64,000 nucleotides of DNA from Morella rubra. Taxonomy: Eukaryota; Streptophyta; Magnoliopsida; Fagales; Myricaceae. The position numbers and the translations under genes are program-made. The notes beneath the pieces were generated by a model. It ran no database searches and was not told the origin of the DNA. It saw only the letters and a list, made by a program, of their open reading frames with translations. Shown piece by piece: positions 12,969-24,478 of this stretch. Every line of letters begins with the position of its first letter. Position 1 is the stretch's first letter. Where the stretch lies: positions 35,310,253 to 35,374,252 of the forward strand of contig CM025853.1 of assembly GCA_003952965.2 (NCBI GenBank), read 5' to 3'.

Positions 12969-14056
12969 CGACCATGGCCAACAGAAAAAACGGTGGGACA
13001 GCGCTATAAACATATTGTTAGCAAGCTTTTCGGGTTGCCCGGCATTCACATATAGATGCCCTAAACATGAAGTTGATTTGAACAATCACAAGATATTCGT
13101 GAATAGGTGAAACAAAGCAGAAAGCAATTGCTGAGGGCGACCCTGTCATCATTAGTGTTCGATCGAAAAGCCCTTTAACATAGCTTTTTGTGCTGCAACT
13201 TAAAGGTGAATATCATTGAGAATCGAAGAAGTAGCACTGAAGGGCATATGGGTTTAGAAAAATCCAACACTAGAACGTACGGTCGAACTTAATATATTCT
13301 ATGAAACAGGTACGTGTGAACACCCATTAGCTTGTCATCCAGACATTATATGGTGTCGGTGGGGCAAGCAAACTATAAATGCAGCGGCCGGCCGACTAAT
13401 TTTCAATATTTTTCTGCTAATTAACGAAGGAAGATGACTTGCTGGCTCAAGATAATCAATCATATAGCGGAATGGCTGTGATAATTAAATAGGGCCAGAT
13501 TTGTATCAATGAACTCTTCAATTAAAGGACATAGCTTTTAGCTTAATCAGCCAAAACACAATTACAGCTGCTGAATTTGGAAATAAGCTAATGTCCCCGT
13601 AAGTTTGACACAACGTATATGTAATATGACTTCCTTGATCTGGAGAAAATTCATGTGCCAGGCCTTTTTTACATGTAGTTATCTCCCAAGGACGAAGTAA
13701 GCTGGTTCCAATAGAACTCCCGCTATTTGTGCGTCAACGGGAGTGGGAGCACACTTTCTCCTTAACTAGTGGCTCCCAGAATCGTGCTTCCCGATTCGAG
13801 CAAGGCTAGAAAATCCAAAACCTGTACATTTCTTGAAAATTCAAACAGCAACATATTGAAGTAGGGGATTGTACTCGTGAGAAAGTTTATAACGAGTATT
13901 CTGAAAAAAAACAACCACCTTGACAATATCACACAACAAACCCCCAAAGCCTCACACAGTCTAGCACTGTAAATACGTTCCGGCAAAAACAAAAAACTAA
14001 GAAACAAACCATGAAAAAGATACCCTTTCTTTAATCTTCTTTCCTTGTAGTTTTGC
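12969..14056. other. Spacer, no gene seen
   Basis: AT-rich DNA between the Mutator-like element and the gene at 14057. It includes the 3' flank of that gene. No ORF here resembles a known protein. Confidence 0.5.
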
Positions 14057-14521
14057 TTAAAACACCCTAGTACGTCTCCTAGAGACGGCGTAGCTTCTGC
14101 TTCTTGGATATCCATCTGTGTTGACCTTGATATCTTCTTCAAATTCACAAGGACTGTCTTCGTCTATCCTCCCAATAGCAACACTGCGGCTCCGTGGCAT
14201 ATTATTAGCTGCGGCCACTGGAGAGTTTGAAACCTGTTTTTTCGGAAGAAGGTCCGATTTAGCTTTATTTCGTAGGCTCCTAGTAGAAGCAGCCCTCATA
14301 AGCTCCCGGAAATCTTCATTGCTGCTGGATTTGGAGGAGTTTGTGCTGAAGCTCCTGGGAAGAGGGGATATTTGGGGCGTGGGACAGCCAAAGGCAGTGC
14401 CATAGTCAAGGCGAGCGGAGCATTCGGTCATGCTTCGGATGTAGAAATCTCTGACCTTGATCAGGATTCTAATGGGTGCCTTCATGTACCGGCTCAGTTT
14501 TCTTTCTTTTCTAGCCTCCAT
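14057..14521 (-). CDS. Small basic Ser/Arg-rich plant protein, 154 aa, single exon
   Basis: The start MEARKERKLSRYMKAPIRIL is chosen as the first strongly plant-like methionine; in-frame residues upstream (from 14533) look unrelated. The first 40 residues are basic and hydrophobic (KAPIRILIKVRDFYIRSMTE, with Cys after it). A serine-rich middle (RSFSTNSSKSSSNEDF) follows, then RELMRAASTRSLRNK and repeated PRSRSVAIGR / PRSRSYAVSRRR basic motifs that look like phosphorylation targets. I recognise the general type as a conserved, uncharacterised angiosperm protein but cannot name its function. It has no intron. Upstream lie a 49-bp tandem repeat and, further away, a MITE with several ACGT cores that might influence expression. 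Confidence 0.8.
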   Translation of the reverse strand: MEARKERKLSRYMKAPIRILIKVRDFYIRSMTECSARLDYGTAFGCPTPQISPLPRSFSTNSSKSSSNEDFRELMRAASTRSLRNKAKSDLLPKKQVSNSPVAAANNMPRSRSVAIGRIDEDSPCEFEEDIKVNTDGYPRSRSYAVSRRRTRVF

Positions 14522-15813
14522 GTTGATCACCATGTTGCAGGGTGCCAAATTAAACACTCAGATCCTGTGTGATTTTTGGCCTTGTGACCCACCCACAAGG
14601 AGAAAGATATATGTGAAAGACCAATATACAGGAAAGCAAGGAAACGAGGAGAGATATATATGCGAAAGATCAATATACAGGAAATCAAGGAAACGACTGG
14701 AAACAATGCAAGAGAAAAGGTGTTTAGAATGGAGGTGAGTGGAAGTTGTGACAAGCGAAAGTAATTAGATGGGGTTCGTTCCGATCGTTTGTATGTGCTT
14801 AAATAATGTTGGCTAATAGTGGCGAGGGGATAATTTATCAAGATGAATGTGATGGCTGGAGAGAGAGAGAGATGGGATTAGCTTTTGGATATTAGAGGAG
14901 GCTTTGTACGTAGTATATGGTTTCAGACTATTGGAGGGACGTGGACGTGGTGATTTACTTTATTTGCGAGTAAATGACGAGACTGCCTAAAAAAAATAAA
15001 AAATAAAAAATAAAAAGTAAACGACGAGACTTCGTCAAATTAAAGCATGTGTATGCTTATCAATTACGAACAGGGATAAGAACAGGAGACGTTGGAAATA
15101 TCCAAATTAATGTCGTTACACAAATTATTGCAAGAAGAAATAGATTGAATAAATACTTAAGCTTCAAATGGCCGTCCGAATATATTGACTTGATCCGGTC
15201 GTTCATCGCTGGTTTTGAACCTCCATATTATATATACCTTGGAAATTAGTTTTGTTAATTATGAATATATAGCATGGCATGGCCGAATTTTCAATTGTAA
15301 TTGGAATATATATGCAACCCATCGATTATAAATTAGACAGTACTCAAAATCACAACTAATGCTGCTTAATTGATCAATTCATCACAAAGTTGACTTTGAT
15401 TTAGTAGTTATTTAACTATGACCCCCTATGTTTATTTTCAAAGAGCACTAGGCCGCAGCCTCCAAGTTACCTCTGCATAATGCAATATATTCTTTATCAA
15501 AATGGTACGATTTGCATAGATGAATATTTGTTATCATTAAATATACCAGGAACTTCGGTAAGGAGTGTTGCCAGCAAACTACTCTCCTTTTTCTTCGGCA
15601 AAATGTCTACTACACGTTTAGGTGGAAAAAAAAAACTAGGCAGTCTGCAAGAGTGAAAGGGAAGGGAATGAAAGAGAAAGGGATGCCACCAAACCATGAT
15701 TGTGGTCCTGACAATTTGTTTAGGGAAGGTTAAGAAGAAGACTTTCCTCACCGGTCGGCCGGCCGGCAGGCTAGGCGCCATTGACGGGTTGATCATCATT
15801 GTATAATTTATCT
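14522..15813. other. Upstream region of the 154-aa protein gene
   Basis: Probably holds the promoter of the minus-strand gene. On the minus strand, TATATATCTC lies near 14650-14660. A 49-bp tandem repeat occupies 14601-14698. No other gene is seen. Confidence 0.4.
14601..14698. repeat. 49-bp tandem repeat, 2 copies
   Basis: Two imperfect copies of about 49 bp, starting near 14601 and 14650, share GAAAGA(C/T)CAATATACAGGA. They sit within about 180 bp upstream of the ATG at 14521, in the presumed promoter or 5' leader. Confidence 0.7.
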
Positions 15814-15822
15814 CATATTTTA

Positions 15823-16198
15823 GGCTAAATTACTCCGAACGTCTCTGGAGTTTGACTTTTTTCCAGTTTGGTCCTCAAGGTTCGATTTTCCCTAAAAGCA
15901 TCCCTGGAGTGAGGACTCATTACCAAATAGATTCTGGCATCAACTTTTGGACGAAAATGCACACGTGGCTAACGGCTTACACGTGTCACATTGCGATTGG
16001 GCAAGAATTTTAAAAAAAATCCAGCTGTTAGTGCCCACGTGTAAGCCGTTAGCCACGTGTGCATTTCCGTCCAAGAGTTGACGGCAGGATCTATTTGGTA
16101 ATGGGTCCTCACCCCAGGGATGCTTTTAGGAAAAATCGAATCCTGAGGACCAAACTGGGAAAAGCTCAAACCCCAGGGACGTACGGAGTAATTTAGCC
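15823..16198. mobile_element. Fold-back MITE, Mutator-like (9-bp TSD)
   Basis: The ends GGCTAAATTACTCCG and CGGAGTAATTTAGCC are perfect inverted repeats. They are flanked by the identical 9-bp direct repeat CATATTTTA at 15814-15822 and 16199-16207. The two arms are inverted repeats along almost their whole length, about 170 bp each. Near the centre is a perfect 28-bp inverted pair at about 15958-15985 and 16033-16060. That pair contains ACACGTGG and ACACGTGT, so the element carries four ACGTG cores. No coding capacity. Confidence 0.88.
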
Positions 16199-16570
16199 CA
16201 TATTTTACTATACACTACCTGCATTCCACTATTAATTAAGGGGACACGTTAATGCAAATTGCATTCAAAATATATATAAAAAGCTAGTCAATTTGGATTT
16301 CACATATATGATGCATCCTATATGTGTCTGCCTGTATTAAAAAATTATGGTAGATCAGAAAATTAAGCATATATTTTCCTTATGCACTATATATATATGC
16401 ATGACTCGTACTTGAGATTTAAGCCTTTAAATTATAATATGCTAAATTTTACACATTGATTAGTGGGAAGTTAGGCATGCTAATTAAATCACACATGAAT
16501 CTACCCGAAATAATAGACTGTGTGATATGTCAATCTATCATTAAAAGTATGGGGCTTGCATGGTGAAAGG

Positions 16571-17266
16571 TAGGGGTGGTTAACGATAGTGTACGTGATG
16601 GTCTGGCGAAAACCGTCACCGTCATCGTCACCGCAATTGACGGAATTACATAATTAACACCGCTACCGCACCGCTAAGGCACAATAACCGCCCTTACCGG
16701 TGACGGTATTAACGGTAACGGTTATACGGTAACCGCTTAAAACCGTATAACAGTTGGGCAAAAAAACAAAGGCTTTTTTTTGGGCTTTTCATTTTTTTTT
16801 CAATGTTTTGGGCTGTTTTCCTTGGGTTTTTTTGGACCATTAAGACCATTTGATGCCTATATCAAATGGACAAATATCATAACCTATTCAAACATAATAT
16901 CATAATTATTAATAATTATAACAAATATAATAAGCTGTCCAAAAGTCCAATATAATATCATATTCAAATATAATGACTAAAGTTCAATAAAAGTGTCAAA
17001 TAATGTGACATAAACTAACTAACATATTCCAATAAAAGCCCAACAAAAGTATGTCACATAATCAATAATCATCTCAAGTCTTAACTAGGGGGTTAACGGT
17101 AGTGTAGGTGATGGTTTGGCGAAAACCGTTACCGTCACCGTAATTGACGGAATCATAATAACCACCACCGCACCGCTAAGACACAATAACCGCTCTTGTC
17201 AGTTACGGTAGCGGTAGCGGTTTTAGTAGTTAAAACCGCTACCACCGGTGAAAATGAATACCCCTA
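16571..17266. mobile_element. Non-autonomous hAT-like element
   Basis: The ends TAGGGGT (16571) and ACCCCTA (17266) are inverted. They are flanked by 8-bp near-identical direct repeats GTGAAAGG (16563-16570) and GTGAAGGG (17267-17274), as expected for hAT elements. Both subterminal regions are packed with GGTAACGG / ACCGTTACCG-like motifs in both orientations. A segment near the left end (about 16575-16690) is repeated directly at about 17095-17200. The centre is AT-rich and encodes no transposase. Confidence 0.82.
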
Positions 17267-17274
17267 GTGAAGGG

Positions 17275-18455
17275 GGAGACAGTAGCTGAAAAAATTATGA
17301 ATTAATTTTCAGGATAATAGCAACAAACATGAGCGGTGCACCAAACAGTAGGGCAGGGGCCTTGGATTTCTTTAACCGTGTTTCGCGCTCAAATGTCTCT
17401 TATCAATGGCTTGACTAGCTGTAGAAGTAGCTCATGATATTGTTCAGTTCAAAAGCAAGGGATCTTCGCATCAAATCGCGAAGCAATTAAATAAGATTAA
17501 ACGTAAGGCGCTATAAGATGTTGTGGAGCTTTCAGTGATCCAGAATTTATAAATTAGTATATAAGATTGGGCTGTCTTTTCCCAAATTTCGGTAAAAAAT
17601 GAGCAAATCTATTTGTCTAGATGTACACTCAAATGCTTCGTGCCCCTCTTTCTTTTCTTTTGTCTTCTTCTAAATTTTTAACAAGGAGAACACTCACGCA
17701 CATTTTACTGTGACAATATCGCTGTAATCTGTACAAAAGCGTTTTGAATTATAGGCAAAGTCAACCTTTCTTTTAAAATGGGTAGGAAAGTTAAGCATTT
17801 CGGTGGATGGAAACAGTCTCTAATAAATATAATCACCGGTCCACATACACCAAACGATGAACTTAAATCGATTTGCTTACGGGTCACCCTCAAGTAATAT
17901 ATATACACCGGCATTACTTGAGAAGTTTATTTGAATACTATTCTTCAATAATGATCTACGATTTCAATTTTTATAGTTAATCGATATCGTACGGGTCACT
18001 CTATTTGTATTTGAGGCGCAAATAGTCTGACCCAGCGACCATGCGAGGTTGGTAGTAAGCTTTCAGCCTGAAGCTCCCACCATGGCCTAGCATGATTAGC
18101 AGCGAGGCGTCACAAACCGAACCCAATTGCCAAACTTGTTTGTGGAAGCGGCGGCGGAGGCTCCGCGCCAACTCGCACAAACGCACGACTGGCCTTAAAA
18201 GAAGGGGTGCAACGTAGATTGCCATATCTAGGCGCAGAAAGTAGTGCAACGCTGTTACTAGTAAAGTTGAATGAAGATTTCATTAAGAATTTGAATTCTC
18301 TTAAAAGTTTTGACTTTTTTTTTCTCTGTTTTTAATGTGAATTTAATGCTTTTACACTTGATGAATGGCATTAATCAATTGCGTAGCTAAGCTGTTCTTT
18401 TATACAGCAAGAGCAAAGCAAGAGAAGATGTTTTTTTTTTTTTTAAAATTTTTTT
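17275..18455. other. Spacer with a GC-richer patch
   Basis: Mostly AT-rich. A GC-richer patch at 18001-18249 has an 82-residue minus-strand ORF ending LRLKYK, which I do not recognise. No supported gene. Confidence 0.4.
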
Positions 18456-18815
18456 GAATCTTAAAATTTTAAAATCGAATATATTTTTTAATATTATAAA
18501 AATAACTACAACACGCATACTAATAAAATTAATATCAATTAAAAATTCTCAAAAAAAATATTCTAACAGTAATAAAAAAAGGTGAGTAGTGGAAGGGTTC
18601 TTTTGGATAACAAACATGGAGGAGATGCCTTAAAGTTTTCAAACTCCGACTGATAAAGAGTACAACATGGTCTCAAGTGGACCTTCCGCGAGTCAAACGT
18701 CAATTGATTTGAAATAAGTTGTCCTTCGTAGAGGAGGTCAGTAGTTTGCAAATTGCAATAATGATATTCAAGACTTCAAAACCAAACCAAACCAAACCAA
18801 ATCAACTCAACTCAA

Positions 18816-18997
18816 GGTAGTTTATTTGCCTAATTTTTTAAGAGTTTAAAATTTTCACCACACTAAATATATTTTAATAAATTTTACATTTTTACACTTA
18901 TACTTCATACTTTTCACAAACTCAATAAACTTCAACATTCAAAAAATTCTCAAAATTTTAAGAATATTTTTCAAAATTTCAATAAACAAATGCCTCC
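18816..18997. mobile_element. Small palindromic MITE-like element, copy 1
   Basis: The left end GGTAGTTTATTTGCC and the right end AATAAACAAATGCCTCC are imperfect inverted repeats bounding AT-rich DNA. It is related to the elements at 19477-19668 and 47622-47756. No clear target duplication. Confidence 0.5.
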
Positions 18998-19476
18998 TAA
19001 ATATATATTAATTTTTTTTAACAAGAAAAATTTAGATACTCATTCATGTATACCAGGTTGAGATAAATTTGATATAATATTCGTATAAATTGAGTTCGAA
19101 TTCTTTTAAATCTTAAAATTTTAAAATCGAACATATTTTTTAACATTACTTGAAAATAACTAAAACATGCATACTAATAAAATTAATATCATCTAAAAAA
19201 TTTCAAATTATTAAACATTCTAAAAAAAACACTGACAGTAAGAAAAAAAAGGTGACTAGTGGGAAGGGTTCTTTTGAATAACAAACAAGGAGGAGATGCC
19301 TCAAAGTTTTCAAACTCCGACTGATAAAGAGTACAACATGGCCTCAAGTGGACCTTCCGCGAGTCAAACGTCAATTGATTTGAAATAAGTTGTCCTTCGT
19401 AGTGGTGGTCAGTAGTTTGCAAATTGCAATAATGATACTCAAGACTTCAAAACCAAACCGAACCGAATCATGTCAA

Positions 19477-19668
19477 GGGGAGTTTGTTTTTTTAATTTTT
19501 TAAGGGTTAAAAATTTTTATTATGATAAATATATTTTATAAATTTTAATAAATTTCACGTTTTTATATGTATACTTCACATTTTTTACAAATTCAATAAA
19601 CTTCAACATTTAAAAGATTCTAAAATTTTGAGAATATTTTTTAAAATTTCGGTAAACAAATACCTCCC
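19477..19668. mobile_element. Small palindromic MITE-like element, copy 2
   Basis: The left end GGGAGTTTGTTTTTTTAATT and the right end GGTAAACAAATACCTCCC are imperfect inverted repeats. It is copy 1 duplicated with the surrounding tandem unit and since diverged. Confidence 0.5.
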
Positions 19669-19768
19669 AAATATATATTAATTTTTTTTAACAAGAAAAA
19701 TTTAGATACCCATTCATGTATACCAGGTTCAGATAAATTTGATATAATATTTGCACGAATTGAGTTTA

Positions 19769-22700
19769 GCACTACATATAACTCTGAAGAGACTGACCTA
19801 CTGACTAATCTTATATTTAAGTTGCAAATTTTTTACATAAATAATTATTTGAACTCTCAAAGTTGCGCTTAACTCACATTCTCAAACCTCCGATACCACT
19901 TCAGCTACCCCAAATGGATTAAAAACCACGTCAATGTTATGACAACGAATATCGCCCAGAATAAGGCATCTAAATGAAATCAGAGACTAAAATTGCAGAA
20001 TGAATCAATTACTCTCTTATATTTCGTGCATCAAAGAAAAAGAAAAGTGGGAAATAAAATATTAATGCATAGCAGAAAAGAAGAAAAAAAAAAAGAGAAG
20101 GTAAAAATGGCACATTAAAGTGCTTTGTAGGATATGAAAAGTAGTTTGTAGGCTGTTGATTTTGGAAAAAAAGACTTGAGAATGTAATTGCATTATTCCT
20201 CACCCCACTTTACACAACTTGGCCCCGAATTTCAATTTTGAGGACCCACGAACTTCTCTCAAATACGACTAGATGGCCCACAAATTCTTTCCAAATATTA
20301 ATTGCGCCATAAACAAACCGTCAGTCGCATTAATACCATTTGGGAGAAAAGATAGAATCATAGATCTGAGACACGGAGACAGCATTCCTTTTGTCACAAA
20401 CATAGTTCACGGACAAAAACTTAGAGCTTGTTCGTTTTTTTAGCATTCTTTTGAGCTTGTTCGAATATAATGAGCTTGTTCGTGTCGAAGTTTCACCGTC
20501 GTGACATTAGTTAAGCCCAAAGAACATTATCACTCAGCCGTTCTGAAGAGTCGATTGGAGCTTCCAAGCCCATTAGGAGTCCATGTCCTTCCCGTAAATT
20601 GGGCTTTTGTCTCTCACTTGTGATCTTAAGCACCATCTTCTTTAAGGCCACGGTCCTATTTGTTTCAAAGACGATAATAATAAATAAAGTGGGTCTTACT
20701 CTCGATGTTGTTGAAATAATGTTAATCTAATGTTTAAGTTGGGGTTCTGTCGTCCTAATCATAAATTACAACTCCCCATAACACTAATTCACGAGCAGTC
20801 CCTAGCTGCGTTACGTGACAACTTATGATATCCTACCATTTCTTTTTCTCCAGATCCTATGATATTTTAGCATATGCTCCTAAGATTCCAACCCCTTGCT
20901 TTTTTGCATACAGATTAGCTTCTATTTTTTACTTTATTTTTTATGGAAAACGAAGAGTAGCGTTGACGCATTTTAAATTTGATGAGTCCGTCGCGGTGAC
21001 CAAAAGGATCCAGACTGGAAACTACTCTTAAATCGTCAGTAGTGTTCCCAAGTCCCAACTCGCTCGAATTGAATCAGAATTCCAAGTGATGCATGTTTAC
21101 CTGTCTGACCCGTGACCACCATACATAACGTAATTACAATCCAACCACTACCCCCACTTCCAAAAGAAAAATTTATATTAATATGCACGTTTCTGGTCCC
21201 AAGTCCAGCCCGCACCCAATCAGACCCGATTTAACTTGATTTTTAGGAAGCAGAGAGAATATATTATTAATGCTAGAAAATTCAGAAGCTAAAAACAGAG
21301 ATGTAGCCCGAGAGTCACGTGGCATTGTATGATTGGGGAGGACGCAAGGAGAGGAGGTTGGAGGGCAACGGCAGCGTCTGGGACTCGGCATTGGCAAAGC
21401 AGTCAAAGGCAAAGACTGGATAACCCAACCGAGGCGTACAGTCAAAGCAAAAACTGTCACGGTCAAACTCTTAGCTGGTCGCTTTTCTTAAAACTAATGA
21501 AACTAAAAAGAGATTAGGAGGGAGGTAGGGGGGCCCACTTCTGTTTTTTTTTATTACTTTGTTTTTTTTGAGTCAAGAGTTCATTTTAGAAAAAGTGTCT
21601 GAAATATTCGATTTGGTAAAACGAGATGTGGTCCCCCATTACACTTGCGTGGTATCGATTCGTGGCCCGTACCCGGTCTCCTCCTACTCCTCCTCCCCGT
21701 GGGGGTTCGTTTTGCTTTTACTGAAAAAACCTCAACCAGCCTTTGGCCTCTTTGCCTTCGTGCGGGTTCACTGTTTTTATCAAAAGACCACTTTGTCCTT
21801 TTTTTTTTTTTAGGACAAGTTCCCAAAAAAAACCGCAATACAACAGATTACATCGAAATCAACCGGCAGCAGATCCTTAAAAAGCATAGGATAAAACCAC
21901 TACATACTCCATAGGAGCCGACCACTTTGTCCTTGTAGGTTAATTAACACCTTCAACCAAAATACCTGTCCAAATTTGACTTCCGTCCTTTCTACAGAGT
22001 TATAGAAGATGTTAGTCTCTAGTAGTTAATTTTAATGCAGATTACTGACGAAACCTTTACCGACAAAAAAGAGAACGTAAGAGGAAGGTAGAAACGAGGG
22101 AGCACGAAAAATTTAAGAGTAAAAGCAGGGATGTAAATGTCATTTGGAGTGTCTTGTGTAAATTAGAAGTAAGCGAGTAACAGCGATGCGGGAGAATACG
22201 GCGACAGATGAAATATGACTGCACGTGTGGTGCGCGGGACGAGGCGCTTATTAACCGGCCGCAACCCCAGGTTCCCGGTAATCCTGATAATAAAACAAAT
22301 TTACTGCTATTTTACGAATTTTTTAATTATATTGCACTATTCTCATTTCTAATTGTACGTTAAAATATATAATTTAATATTTTCTACTATTATTTGTCTT
22401 GAAGGGTTTTCAGCGACTGCCCCAAAAGAAGAGCTGTAGAGGTGGGAGGGAGCCTTTTTGCCAGGGGATGGATGGCTTTTCTCTGCACCTTTCCCCCTCT
22501 CTCTCTCTTTCTCTCTCTCTCTATCCTTTTCACCATGGCGGTATGGCCTCTCTGATTTTCCCTTCAAAGCTCTTCAATTTCCACATTTCTTCGTGTTTGT
22601 GATCTGGGTCTCACTTCATCTTCTTACTTTTTGTGGTATTTGTTAGTGCTCCTCCTAATCCGTTAGATGTGGTGTACACTGCTGGTTTTTGGGGTGGTCT

Positions 22701-23128
22701 GAATTTTCTTTCTTCTCTTTCACATCCGTTTTGCTTAGCTAGAGGGTTCCTGATTTTCCCTTTTGGAGCTTGAATATTTAGTGAAAGTACTTTTAATTGT
22801 GCGTTTATGATGCGTCTCAGTGAGTGAGTTGTGTGTGTGTCTATGTTATGATGGTAGTGATTCTTTTGACCGTGTAAAAAGAGATAAGATAAAGCAAAGT
22901 GCAAAGGTTACCGTGAGTGTACCGTAGAGAGTGTTTTTGCTTGGGATGGTCAATGAGAGAAAACTTTTGGGAGTTTTAAATCTCCGTTTTTTTTTCCCTT
23001 GTTGACACATCTCATGTGCAAGCTAGATGTAATCTTCCTTGAAGGGTACTTGTCAATTCAGTGATTTTGGGTTTGGGTGGGTGTTTTGTATTTTTGGTTT
23101 GGATTTCTTCGTAGAGAGGGCTTCAGAA
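19769..23128. other. Long spacer and U-box gene promoter/leader
   Basis: No supported gene in this stretch. Three copies of GAGCTTGTTCG lie at about 20424, 20453 and 20472. A CT-rich microsatellite at about 22495-22523 probably belongs to the promoter or 5' leader of the U-box gene. Several ORFs of 60-97 codons overlap on both strands and look random. Confidence 0.4.
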
Positions 23129-24478
23129 ATGCCTATGTTTCAGCCTTCAAAGAGGGATGGGGTTGTCGGGTACGAAGGCGGTGGAGATGGGCTTATTCTA
23201 GATCTGGAAACTGCTGTCAAAGATGGGGTTTTGGGTAGCGTTGGTGGTGGCGTTGTGGGAGCTGCTGGTGGGGATAAATTGGATCTGAAGAAGATGATTG
23301 AAGAGCTCGACTTATCTGAGGTTCCCTCGGTGTTTATTTGCCCAATCTCGCTTGAACCAATGCAAGACCCTGTGACCCTTTGCACCGGTCAAACCTATGA
23401 GAAGTCCAACATTCTCAAATGGCTCAGTCTGGGGCACTTCACCTGCCCAACCACGATGCAAGAGCTTTGGGACGATTCAGTCACGCCGAATAGGACTCTT
23501 TACCATCTAATCCACACATGGTTTACTCAGAAGTATTTGCTGATGAAGAAGAGATCGGAAGATGTACAGGGAAGGGCTTCGGAGCTTCTCGAGATGCTTA
23601 AGAAGGTGAAGGGTCAAGCTAGAGTTCAAGCCCTCAAGGAGCTCAAACAAGTCGTCGCAGCTCATGCCACTGCTAGGAAGAGAGTGATTGATGAAGGCGG
23701 AGTTGCACTAATTTCATCATTGCTGGGTCCATTTACATCCCATGCTGTTGGTTCCGAAGCCATTGGGATTCTTGTAAATTTGACCCTGGATTCAGAGTCG
23801 AAAACGAACTTGACGCAACCTGCGAAGATTTCATTAATGGTGGATATTTTGAATGAAGGTTGCATTGAGACGAAAATCAACTGTATCCGATTGATCGAAA
23901 CCTTGATGGAAGAGAAGGGTTTTCGGTCAGAGATTGTTTCAAGCCATAGCCTCCTGGTTGGTTTGATGAGGCTGGTGAAGGACAAGAGGCATCTAACTGG
24001 AGTCTTACCCGGCCTTAGCCTCCTTAGAACGATATGCTTGCATAAGGAAGTAAGGGGCTTGATTGTGAGCCTAGGAGCTGTTCCTCAATTGGTTGAATTG
24101 TTACCTGCTTTGGATCCTGATTCATTGGAATTAGCCCTTTTCATCTTGGACGCATTGTCTGCTCTTCAGGAGGGAAGATTAGCTTTGAAGGAGTGTTCCA
24201 ACACCATTCCAAATATGGTGAGGCTATTAATGAGGATCTCGGAGACCTGTACTCAATATGCTTTGTCTATTTTATGGTCTGTATGCAAAATTGCCCCTGA
24301 AGAATGTTCATCAATTGCTGTGGATGCGGGTCTTGCGGCGAAGCTCCTCCTTGTGATTCAAAGTGGTTGCAATCCTGTCTTGAAGCAGCGGTCTTCAGAG
24401 CTTCTGAAGTTGTGTAGTCTAAACTATTCCGATACAATCTTCATTTCCAAGTGCAAGCTTACGAGAACTATCCAATGA
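23129..24478 (+). CDS. PUB30: U-box/ARM-repeat E3 ubiquitin ligase, PUB30-like
   Basis: A single exon encodes 449 residues from MPMFQPSKRDG. The frame is open upstream to a TTG at 23039, but the ATG at 23129 gives the family's usual N-terminus. The U-box lies at about residues 65-139 (VPSVFICPISLEPMQDPV, then TYEKSNILKWL, TCPTT and the TPNRTLYHLI segment). Leucine-rich ARM repeats cover about 150-440. U-box proteins act as E3 ligases that pass ubiquitin from an E2 to substrates held by the ARM domain. The glycine-rich lead (YEGGGDGLILDLETAVKDG) and the intronless structure match plant U-box proteins 30/31. The orthologue name rests on recalled similarity; the family is certain. Confidence 0.93.
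   Translation: MPMFQPSKRDGVVGYEGGGDGLILDLETAVKDGVLGSVGGGVVGAAGGDKLDLKKMIEELDLSEVPSVFICPISLEPMQDPVTLCTGQTYEKSNILKWLSLGHFTCPTTMQELWDDSVTPNRTLYHLIHTWFTQKYLLMKKRSEDVQGRASELLEMLKKVKGQARVQALKELKQVVAAHATARKRVIDEGGVALISSLLGPFTSHAVGSEAIGILVNLTLDSESKTNLTQPAKISLMVDILNEGCIETKINCIRLIETLMEEKGFRSEIVSSHSLLVGLMRLVKDKRHLTGVLPGLSLLRTICLHKEVRGLIVSLGAVPQLVELLPALDPDSLELALFILDALSALQEGRLALKECSNTIPNMVRLLMRISETCTQYALSILWSVCKIAPEECSSIAVDAGLAAKLLLVIQSGCNPVLKQRSSELLKLCSLNYSDTIFISKCKLTRTIQ

Larger units (their letters stand above)
18456..19768. repeat. Tandem duplication, two units of about 650-670 bp
   Basis: Two direct units, about 18456-19098 and 19110-19768, align along most of their length. The best-conserved block is GATAAAGAGTACAACATGG with its surroundings (about 18590-18760 and 19260-19430). 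The offset is about 650 bp at the left and 670 bp at the right, reflecting indels. Each unit includes a roughly 185-bp palindromic MITE-like insertion. Both are noncoding; the similar short ORFs on the minus strand are shadows of the repeat. Confidence 0.85.

Noticed and set aside
18001-18249. 82-codon minus-strand ORF in a GC-richer patch
   Set aside because: No recognisable family and no neighbouring exons; kept only as a compositional note.
23039-23128. Upstream extension of the U-box ORF
   Set aside because: It starts at TTG, and the residues before MPMFQPS do not fit the family; the ATG at 23129 is preferred.
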